From positions 1-22,485 of the forward strand of contig CABGHG010000011.1 of NCBI GenBank assembly GCA_902158735.1: DNA of 22,485 bases, written 5' to 3'. The notes under the pieces were generated by a model. The model ran no database searches. It was not told where the DNA came from and saw nothing but the letters and a program-made list of their open reading frames with translations. Within the stretch, counting starts at the first letter, position 1; the number at the start of each line of letters is the position of its first letter. This stretch comes from Candidatus Methanolliviera sp. GoM_oil (GTDB lineage Archaea; Halobacteriota; Methanoliparia; Methanoliparales; Methanoliparaceae). The position numbers and the translations under genes were made by a program. This document shows, piece by piece, positions 8,028-14,803 of the stretch.

Positions 8028-9133
8028 TTGAGGCGATAGAAAATATCGTGAATGGTAGGTGTAAAAAAGGGGTTAGATATATGAAGTCTGAAAAAAAATT
8101 CATCACCGTGGGGGATGGGAGTGGCGGATTATTGATGCAGTCTCTCCTAAAAGAACATATTTTATCCCATCTAGACATCAAAGAGGAAGAGTTAACGCTC
8201 TTGGATATGGATGACAGCGGCACCATCGGAGATATCGCCTTCACCACCGATGCATATACGGTAAAACCCATATTCTTTCCTGGAGGGGATATCGGATCTC
8301 TTTCGATCTCTGGAACTGTCAACGATCTCTCAGCAGTTGGTTCTAAGCCAATTGCCATTTCCAGTGCCTTAATTTTAGAGGAGGGGCTCGAGATATCGTC
8401 CCTGGAAAAGATTATTAAGAGTATGCAGAAGACCGCCAGATCCGCCGATGTTTACATCATTGCCGGTGATACAAAGGTTATAGAGAGAGGGGCACTCGAA
8501 AAATGTATCGTCTGCACCTCTGGAATTGGGAAGCGAAGCAGATTTCTAGACGGCAACATCGAGGAGGTGAGGAACCATAGAGAATTCTCCGGTAGATGGA
8601 TAAAAGATTCTAATTTGGGGGATGGAGATGTCATTCTGATAAATGGATCTATTGGAGACCATGGAATATCTATCATGAGCAAGAGAGAAGGGATAGAGTT
8701 TGAAAGTGAGATTAAATCTGATACCAAACCCTTAAATCATCTGGTAGAGAGGATCTTAAAGATAGGCGGGGTAACATGCCTGAAAGATCCGACGAGGGGG
8801 GGCGTCTCAAATGCACTGAATGAATGGTCTGAGAAGTCACATATTGGAATCGTGGTGGATGAGGAGAAACTTCCGATAAAAAGAGAAGTTAGCGTTGCCT
8901 GCGAACTTTTGGGTATTGACCCCTTACAGATCGGCAACGAAGGAAAGATGGTCATAGCGTGTGTCAGAGAGAGGTCGGAAGAAATTTTAGAGGAACTAAA
9001 AAGGGCGGAGGAGGAAGCTACGATAATAGGTCATGCAACGAAGGATATCGAGGGCGTGGTCTTAAATACGATAGTAGGCGGAAAGAGGATCTTGGAAACA
9101 CCGATCGGTGACCCCATACCGAGAATATGTTAA
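8024..9133 (+). CDS. hypE: Hydrogenase maturation protein HypE
   Basis: HypE dehydrates the carbamoyl group carried on its C-terminal cysteine to a thiocyanate, which becomes the CN ligand of the NiFe site. Seen here: a glycine-rich start GDGSGG (30-35), TTDAYTVKP, the AIRS-type GTVNDLSAVG (97-106), AGDTKVIERG (147-156), KDPTRGG (254-260), and the essential C-terminal PRIC ending in C369. It belongs to the PurM/AIRS ATP-binding superfamily. Two starts are possible: ATG 8024, which overlaps the previous stop, and ATG 8081 (MKSEKKFITVGDG), which gives 350 residues, closer to usual length. An extra segment of about 20 residues (roughly 173-196) lies between the two domains. It acts with HypF and the HypC-HypD complex encoded just downstream on the other strand. 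Confidence 0.95.
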   Translation: MIEAIENIVNGRCKKGVRYMKSEKKFITVGDGSGGLLMQSLLKEHILSHLDIKEEELTLLDMDDSGTIGDIAFTTDAYTVKPIFFPGGDIGSLSISGTVNDLSAVGSKPIAISSALILEEGLEISSLEKIIKSMQKTARSADVYIIAGDTKVIERGALEKCIVCTSGIGKRSRFLDGNIEEVRNHREFSGRWIKDSNLGDGDVILINGSIGDHGISIMSKREGIEFESEIKSDTKPLNHLVERILKIGGVTCLKDPTRGGVSNALNEWSEKSHIGIVVDEEKLPIKREVSVACELLGIDPLQIGNEGKMVIACVRERSEEILEELKRAEEEATIIGHATKDIEGVVLNTIVGGKRILETPIGDPIPRIC

Positions 9134-9140
9134 GATCATT

Positions 9141-9282
9141 TGCAAATATTGCATTTTCAAGTCCACAAAAATCCTTTGGATTTTTGGGATGCCAAACTTC
9201 GTTTGAGCATTTGCATTTGAAAATCTCCGATTTTCAATGTTGCGAATCGAAGATTCGCAATCAAATCAAAGATTCGCAATCA
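9141..9282. repeat. Tandem array of 21-nt mini-hairpins between hypE and hypD
   Basis: Several small palindromes are packed end to end in the convergent gap. At 9166-9186 the arms are CAAAAATCC/GGATTTTTG with loop TTT. At 9189-9210 the arms are CAAAC/GTTTG with loop TTC, flanked by ATGC and GCAT with one bulged A. At 9217-9237 the arms are TTGAAAATC/GATTTTCAA with loop TCC. At 9240-9260 the arms are TTGCGAATC/GATTCGCAA with loop GAA. A weaker one (TGCAA/TTGCA) is at 9141-9153. A 14-nt direct repeat, AAGATTCGCAATCA, occurs at 9250 and 9269 and runs into the hypD stop codon. Most members have two 9-nt arms and a 3-nt loop with an ATC/GAT core. In a convergent gap they could serve as bidirectional transcript ends. 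Confidence 0.8.
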
Positions 9283-10365
9283 TCTCTTTCTGTATCTGTA
9301 TGCAATATTGCACCCTCCCTCAAAAGTGACCATACAAGGACCCACGGGGTTTTGTGGGCTACAGCGATTGGCAAAGAGTTTGCACTCCTCCGGTTCTATC
9401 AATCCCCTTAAAAGTTCTCCGCATCTACATCCCTTAATCGTCTCCTCTTCAGGTAGATCTTGCAAGATATCGGTGAACACTTCCCTCGCATCCCTCTCTC
9501 CGTATTCTTTCTTCAACGACATCAAAGAGTCTTTTATCACCGGAAATCCTCTCCACTTTATATCTGATCTTTCAAAAACATTTTTTATTACCCCGATGGC
9601 CTTTAGATTCCCCCCATCTCTTACCGCCCTTTTATATTCGTTCTTTACCCCATACTCTCCATGACAGATCATCTCAACGAGCATATATACGGCAAGAACG
9701 ATATCTAACGGCTCGAATCCAGCAATTACCTGGGGGATATGGTATCTTTCGCTGAGTGGTATGTAAGGATCCACCCCAATGATCGTGCTCACGTGTCCTG
9801 GTTCTATTATACCCTCGATCTTCGTCTCTCTGATCGAGAGGAGATACTCGAGAGCGGGTAGAAGATACCGATGGGAGCTCAAGATATAAAAATTATCGTC
9901 GGGATTGTCCAAGATGGTGAGCGCGGTAGATGGGGCGGTCGTTTCGAAGCCGCAGGCAAAAAATACGAGGTCGCCCTTTTTTTTGGCGATCTTAACCGCA
10001 TCTGAAATGCTGTAGACGACATACACCTTCCCCTCCACATCGCCCAGAGACCCTTTCTTCGTCGGGACCTTTAATAGATCACCGTAGATGGCCACGTCTA
10101 TTCCATGCTCCACGAGGGCGATGGCCTCCTGAATCTCTCTCCCCGTAGTAACGCAGACGGGGCAACCCGGCCCTTGTCTAATTTTCACTCCGATCTGCCT
10201 AAAAAGATCCAGCAGGCCGTACCTAACCAGGGTGTCCTGATGAGTGCCACAGACGTGCATTATATTTACTTCTTCTCTGCCATACTCCTTTAGTCTTCTT
10301 TGTATCAGGCCGAGAAATCCTTCTATGAGTTTTGCGTCTCTTCCTCTTCTAATAATTCTCTCCAC
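9280..10365 (-). CDS. hypD: Hydrogenase maturation protein HypD
   Basis: HypD is the [4Fe-4S] scaffold that, with HypC, assembles Fe(CN)2CO for the NiFe centre. This 361-residue copy has all family hallmarks: CGTH at 39-42, GPGCPVC at 65-71, ACGFETTAP in the middle, and the C-terminal cysteine set beginning GCRCGELLRG and ending in GGCN. The start is a GTG at 10365, which lies 43 nt inside hypC. No later in-frame ATG precedes the CGTH motif, so the overlap appears real. It is the last gene of the hypF-hypC-hypD string; its stop codon touches the hairpin array, and it converges on hypE. Nothing essential is missing. Confidence 0.96.
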   Translation of the reverse strand: MERIIRRGRDAKLIEGFLGLIQRRLKEYGREEVNIMHVCGTHQDTLVRYGLLDLFRQIGVKIRQGPGCPVCVTTGREIQEAIALVEHGIDVAIYGDLLKVPTKKGSLGDVEGKVYVVYSISDAVKIAKKKGDLVFFACGFETTAPSTALTILDNPDDNFYILSSHRYLLPALEYLLSIRETKIEGIIEPGHVSTIIGVDPYIPLSERYHIPQVIAGFEPLDIVLAVYMLVEMICHGEYGVKNEYKRAVRDGGNLKAIGVIKNVFERSDIKWRGFPVIKDSLMSLKKEYGERDAREVFTDILQDLPEEETIKGCRCGELLRGLIEPEECKLFANRCSPQNPVGPCMVTFEGGCNIAYRYRKR

Positions 10366-10553
10366 AGATCGAGGCTCCTTTCTGCTTCTTCTTCGTCGAT
10401 GGTCTCTATGGCAAATCCGGCATGAACTAACACGTAATCTCCAACGTTTATATCCACCAAAGAGAGATCGACCTCTCTTATCACGCCGCCAAAATCAACT
10501 TTGGCAAGATTTCGCTTTATCTCAACAACCTTACCAGGGATGGCCAAGCACAC
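10323..10553 (-). CDS. hypC: Hydrogenase maturation chaperone HypC
   Basis: A 76-residue HypC/HupF protein. It starts MCLAIPGKVVEI with the essential Cys2, which binds both the HypD iron and the hydrogenase large-subunit precursor. The OB-like core VDFGGVIREVDLSLVD and the conserved VGDYVLVHAGFAIETID follow; the tail is acidic. The GTG start shares its first G with the hypF stop codon (TAGTG), and its own 3' end overlaps hypD by 43 nt, so hypF, hypC and hypD are tightly coupled. Confidence 0.96.
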   Translation of the reverse strand: MCLAIPGKVVEIKRNLAKVDFGGVIREVDLSLVDINVGDYVLVHAGFAIETIDEEEAERSLDLWRELLEEEETQNS

Positions 10554-12793
10554 TATCTCACCTCCAACATTCTTCCGGCTATCGCATTCTGCCCGACCGC
10601 CACGCCCCCGTCTCCATTGGGAATACTATTGTGAAATACCACATGAATGGTCGGGTCTATGGCGTTTACACATCCTTTGAAGATCTCAGATATCACTTTG
10701 TTATAGGATACCCCACCTGTGAGCCCAATATACTCTACCCCCAAATTTTGAGATTCTTCCACACAGATGGTGCTCAGAGATTTGATGAGGCAAGAGAGAA
10801 ACGTATATTCATCGATATCTTTGTTGAATAGATCTCTATAGAGGGCATAGATATCCACCTTTTTGATGCCGTCTTCCGTCAAGATCTCTGGATCAAAATC
10901 TTCCATCTTGCAGTTTCTCTCCCTCATCTGTTTTAAATTTAAATATCTCTCAAATTTCATTGCCGGCTCTCCATCGTAAGTTGCGTTGCAACATATCTTT
11001 TTATGGCAGGATAAGGAATCCAACACCCTTCCCATACTCGTCGTTTTAGGACTTCTCTTCATAACCCTTCTCCACACATCCGCTTCTTTGATGCCCTCAA
11101 AAATGCTATCCTTTTCCTCTACCTCATCTTTTAAAGTTTCGTAGAAGGCAAATAGAATTCTAATTGGTTCTTTTGTTGCTCTATCTCCTCCTATCAAAGG
11201 AAACTCTGTGATCGTTCCAAGACGTCTGAATTCTTCAAATGTGGTGTAGAGAACCTCGCATCCCCAGATATTACCATCGTCCCCGTATCCGGCACCATCC
11301 ATGGCCAAGCATACCATCTCATCCAGATCGTCATCCACCATCAGAGAAGATGCGTGTGCCCAATGATGCTGGATCTCGAAGACCTCTTCGTATGGAGAAA
11401 ATTTCTCCCTGAAATATCTCTTTGAGATGAAGGAGGGATGGAGGTCGAAGGCGATTGCGTCCAATTCCTCTCGCTTTATACCGATATAAGAGATGAGTTT
11501 TTCTATGGATTCCTCGAGATATCTAAGGGTTTTGTAGTATTTCACATCTCCGATATACTGTGTGGGATAATATATACTTTCTTTGGATATTCCCCCGGTT
11601 ACGTTCTCTTCGGGACCAAAGGAGATTACGTTTCTTTGATGTGGTATGTGGATGCCAAATGGTATGTATCCTCTCGATCTTCTGAGGAAAAATTTACCCC
11701 CCTTAGCTACCCTCAATACACTATCATCGACCCTATTAACGATTTTAAGGTTATGCAATAGATATAGATCTGCCTTCAATAAAAATGCCTCTTCATTCAC
11801 CGTTATCATTGGTTCTCCAGGTACGTTGGCAGAAGTAACGATGATCAGATCCTCCTTCATAAAATTAAATAAAAGGTGATGCAAGGCAGAGTACGGAAGA
11901 TATACCCCAATATTTGGCAATTTTGGAGAGATCTCCTCAAAATAGGAAGAATTATCTTTGTTGAGTAGCACGATCGGTCTCCCCTTCTCAAGCAAAGTAT
12001 CTCTCTCCATCTCAGAAATATCAACGAACTCATTTAAAACTTCAATATTTCTAAACATCACGGCAAATGGCTTCTGTGGTCTTCTAAAGATCTCTCTTAA
12101 GCTTTTTGTTTTATCAAGATTGCATAAGAGATGCATCCCTCCCCAACTTTTTGCTATTCCAATAGATCCATCGTCTATGGCCTTTGAGAACTCCCTGATC
12201 GCATCGATACAACTCTCATCGATCAGAGACCTATTCTCATCATAGAGATGATATGTGGGTCCACATCTTGGGCATGAGATCGTCTGCGCATGAAATCTTC
12301 TATCTCTTGGATCTCTATATTCATTCTCACACACTTCGCAGATCGGAAAATCCTTCAGAGATGTGTTCTCTCTATCGAATGGTATCTTTTCCAAGATGGA
12401 GAATCGCTGGCCACAAGTGGTGCAACTGATAAATGGATAGAGATATCTTCTTCCGTCGGCATCAAAAAGTTCTGCGAGGCATTCATCACAGATGGCGGTA
12501 TCACAGGGAATGGAGATGCCCGAAGAGCCTTTGTTGCCCGAGGTTAGTATATAGAAATCATTAAAACCATTGTGAGCATATTTTTGAACCTCAACGCTCT
12601 CTATCTTTGCTCCTGCAGGTAATTGCCTCATCATACAGTCTATAAAACCTTTTACATTCCTGTTTACCACTATCTCAACGTAAGATCCATTGTTCCTGAC
12701 GAAACCACCCAGTCCCAAGGACTTTGCGAGATTGTATGCGTACGGCCTGAACCCAACACCTTCGACGATTCCCCGAACAATGATCCTCCACAT
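10553..12793 (-). CDS. hypF: Carbamoyltransferase HypF
   Basis: HypF makes carbamoyl-adenylate from carbamoyl phosphate and ATP and loads it onto HypE, starting the CN ligand. The 746-residue length is normal. Domain order is visible: an acylphosphatase-like domain (VRGIVEGVGFRPYAY near residue 6), two zinc fingers with CxxC pairs at 102/105, 124/127, 152/155 and 174/177, a YrdC-like adenylation domain (about 195-385, with SANVPGEPM), and a Kae1-like C-terminal domain with the metal-binding HHWAH (476-480), MDGAGYGDDG (498-507) and LTGGVSYN. The ATG at 12793 is 5 nt after the stop of the broken hydrogenase alpha gene, and the stop overlaps hypC by one base. Expression therefore probably depends on the promoter ahead of the hydrogenase remnant (14086-14094). 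Confidence 0.96.
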   Translation of the reverse strand: MWRIIVRGIVEGVGFRPYAYNLAKSLGLGGFVRNNGSYVEIVVNRNVKGFIDCMMRQLPAGAKIESVEVQKYAHNGFNDFYILTSGNKGSSGISIPCDTAICDECLAELFDADGRRYLYPFISCTTCGQRFSILEKIPFDRENTSLKDFPICEVCENEYRDPRDRRFHAQTISCPRCGPTYHLYDENRSLIDESCIDAIREFSKAIDDGSIGIAKSWGGMHLLCNLDKTKSLREIFRRPQKPFAVMFRNIEVLNEFVDISEMERDTLLEKGRPIVLLNKDNSSYFEEISPKLPNIGVYLPYSALHHLLFNFMKEDLIIVTSANVPGEPMITVNEEAFLLKADLYLLHNLKIVNRVDDSVLRVAKGGKFFLRRSRGYIPFGIHIPHQRNVISFGPEENVTGGISKESIYYPTQYIGDVKYYKTLRYLEESIEKLISYIGIKREELDAIAFDLHPSFISKRYFREKFSPYEEVFEIQHHWAHASSLMVDDDLDEMVCLAMDGAGYGDDGNIWGCEVLYTTFEEFRRLGTITEFPLIGGDRATKEPIRILFAFYETLKDEVEEKDSIFEGIKEADVWRRVMKRSPKTTSMGRVLDSLSCHKKICCNATYDGEPAMKFERYLNLKQMRERNCKMEDFDPEILTEDGIKKVDIYALYRDLFNKDIDEYTFLSCLIKSLSTICVEESQNLGVEYIGLTGGVSYNKVISEIFKGCVNAIDPTIHVVFHNSIPNGDGGVAVGQNAIAGRMLEVR

Positions 12794-12798
12794 GAAAA

Positions 12799-13695
12799 CT
12801 ATCTTCTAAATTTAGTATCCAAGAAATGTGTAGAACAGCTGATACATGGGTCGTATGCTCGAATAAGTTTTTCACATTCGATAGAGATGTTTTTATCCCC
12901 CTCATCGATCACGGTCGGGACGAACTCTTTAATATCCTCTTCCACATTCCTCGCATTTATGGCGGTGGGTGTTATTACGTTGGCATACGTCACCTTTCCA
13001 TCTTCATCGATCTTATAGTGATGTACAAGGGATCCCCTCGGTGCCTCTGTAAATGCTATGCCTTCTCCCTCTTTAACCTTCGGTTCCAGCTTGGCTCTTG
13101 AAAGGTTCTTATCCTTTAATTCGGATGTTAAGTCTATGGCGGACTCCGCACAGTGCAGGGTTTCTATCGCCTGTGCCACGTTGATCAAGAATGAGTTATG
13201 GCTGGGGAGCTTTATATCATAATCTCCTAACATATCCTTGGCATCATCCGATAGGAACCGGCGGTTTATATTTAATCTCGATAATGCTCCTACCATTATA
13301 GATTTGCCATCTATAAAGCTGTGTTTTGCTGTAGAGTGTGAAAATACCTTCTCCATTATGAATCTTTGATATTCCTCTTGTTTGAAGGCAACCCCGTCCA
13401 ACGTTTTTAATATCCCTCTCGTTAGAGCATACTCCCCTTTGCTGTATAAAGCAAGGAACTGCGTCTTTCTTTCAAACTCTGGATATTGCAAGGACGCAAA
13501 GAGTTCAACCATCTTTATGGCATCTTCTCTTATCTGTTTCATCTTCTCCTCGATTTTTTCTATATCTTCCTTGCTCGGAGGCATATAGAACCCTCCAATC
13601 TTGAAGTTAATGGGATGAACGTCTCTTCCCCCAAGAATTTTTTTCACATCGTTTGCAAGTTTATTCAGCCTTACCGCTCTATTGACCTCCTTGGG
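12799..13695 (-). pseudogene. [NiFe] hydrogenase large (alpha) subunit, C-terminal fragment
   Basis: The fragment reads as the last two thirds of a group 3b/sulfhydrogenase-type large subunit: homology begins about 13695 (PKEVNRAVRLNKLANDVKK), continues LGGRDVHPINFKIGGFY, and ends with the second nickel-binding motif DPCISCSTH and an 8-residue tail. The whole N-terminal part, including the first CxxC pair (RxCGxC) needed to hold nickel and iron, is missing. A GTG at 13647 opens a 282-codon frame, but this is probably not a true start because alpha-like sequence reads through upstream of it. It cannot form an active site alone. The upstream neighbour is the front of a beta subunit, so one deletion explains both fragments. 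Only 5 nt separate it from hypF. Confidence 0.85.
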
Positions 13696-14054
13696 AGATA
13701 ATAGGGATCTTTATACTCCCTGCTGAAAACTTTATCCAAGAAGACCAAAGCTATTATGTCGCACGGGTGCACTCCCAGCAACAATCTCTTCGTCTCGTCC
13801 TCCTCATAGGTGAATTTAGTAAACCCATTCTCTCCGATTTTATATCTGTAGATGATCTCGTGCTGTGGGTAAAAGACTTTTTTTGGTGGTAGTATGGTGG
13901 TGTCGTAGTCAAGAACGATATCGTCAATCCTATCTCTAATTTCTTCGAAAACGAATTTACCGTCTTTTCTCACTGGGGCAAGGACCTCGAACTCGTTGAG
14001 TATCCCCTCGATGAAGGTACCGATCTCCTCCCTCTTAATGGTTAGATCACCCAT
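13671..14054 (-). pseudogene. Hydrogenase/sulfur reductase beta subunit, N-terminal fragment
   Basis: The frame encodes the first 127 residues of a HydB-like (sulfhydrogenase beta) iron-sulfur subunit: MGDLTIKREEIGTFIEGIL at the start, then FEVLAPVRKDGKFVFEE, and the diagnostic LLLGVHPCDIIALVFLDKVF followed by DPYY. Intact beta subunits are about 330-370 residues and carry two [4Fe-4S] motifs in the missing part. After DPYYLPRR the frame hits a stop (13671-13673), and alpha-subunit sequence continues in another frame. ATG 14054 is preferred over a TTG at 14066 because GGGG (about 14061-14064) gives a ribosome site. The genes for gamma, delta and the alpha front have evidently been lost between the two fragments. 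Confidence 0.82.
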
Positions 14055-14085
14055 ATTGCCCCACAATCATACTTATTTATTATAC

Positions 14086-14094
14086 TATTTATAA
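14086..14094 (-). promoter_or_regulatory. TATA box of the hydrogenase-remnant / hypFCD unit
   Basis: TTATAAATA on the minus strand, centred 36 nt before the ATG at 14054, preceded by an A-rich stretch that could be a BRE. Expected transcription start is about 10 nt ahead of the ATG. It is the only good promoter seen upstream of hypF, hypC and hypD. Confidence 0.5.
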
Positions 14095-14156
14095 TTTTTC
14101 ACTCATTCTTAAATAATAAAAATACCATCTCCAAACAATAATTTTATGGAGATTAA

Positions 14157-14607
14157 ATGATTGAGAAGGTGAGTATCATCGCCATCGGGAATAAGAGTTT
14201 CGGAGACGATCGTATCTCCTCTATAGTATTAGATAGAGTGAGGAGTAAAATAAAAGATGCGCATTATTATGATCTTGAAACAGATATCTTCAACCTCATC
14301 GACCTTTCCATATCTGCAGACGGTAAATTTATTGTTTGTTATAGACGCCATTAAAGGAGATATCCCTGGAAAAGTGCATATTTTAGGTATCGATGATCTT
14401 AAAAGATATGGGAAGTATAGTCTCCATGGATTTAGTTTATTTGAGGCCGTTCAGATAGCCAAATCAATGAAGAAAGAATTAAGATTACAGATAATAGGTA
14501 TAGAAGGAAAAAAATTTAATTTTAACGATAAAATTTCAAAAGAGCTGCTTGATAACATCGATAAGATTAGAGATGAAATTGTAGGTATCATAAAAAGATG
14601 TGAATAA
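14157..14607 (+). pseudogene. Hydrogenase maturation protease, frameshifted
   Basis: A HycI/HupD-type endopeptidase gene split over two frames. The first frame gives the N-terminal GNKSFGDD (nickel-sensing region) and runs to GKFIV, then a premature stop at about 14354. The second frame continues with FVIDAIKGDIPGK (conserved Asp) and SLHGF (conserved His). Removing one T from the run at 14335-14337 restores a 149-residue protein, the same length as the intact protease at 19621-20070. It is divergent from the broken hydrogenase, which would have been its substrate. Its ribosome site GGAG pairs with ATCTCCA (14127-14133) in a 7-bp stem. An assembly or sequencing error in a T-run is the main alternative to genuine decay. 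Confidence 0.8.
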
Positions 14608-14754
14608 TGCCGTAAACACTTCCCGCATCAGCATTTCTAAAGAATGGGGTGGGCGTGCAGTTATGCCCGAATGCTCCAAAATTATAGATAGCTTTTTATG
14701 TTGTGATTCTAATCTAAAACCTTCAGTTTAATAGGTAGATATTACCGCAAATTA

Positions 14755-14762
14755 TTTATATA
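14755..14762 (+). promoter_or_regulatory. TATA box of the Mvh-like hydrogenase operon
   Basis: TTTATATA, centred about 45 nt before the ATG at 14804, predicts a leader of about 20 nt that contains the ribosome site GAGGTG (14793-14798). A second TATA-like palindrome, GGTTATATAAC (14772-14782), lies just downstream and could be an alternative box or an operator. The rest of the gap (14608-14754) shows no gene. Confidence 0.5.
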
Positions 14763-14803
14763 CAATTGAAAGGTTATATAACATAGGAAAAAGAGGTGTG
14801 AAG

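Noticed and set aside
9141..9282. CRISPR array
   Set aside because: The units are individually different palindromes without constant repeats or unique spacers, and no cas gene is present.
10244..10831. 195-codon plus-strand frame over hypD, hypC and hypF
   Set aside because: Antisense to three confidently identified genes and without recognisable motifs.
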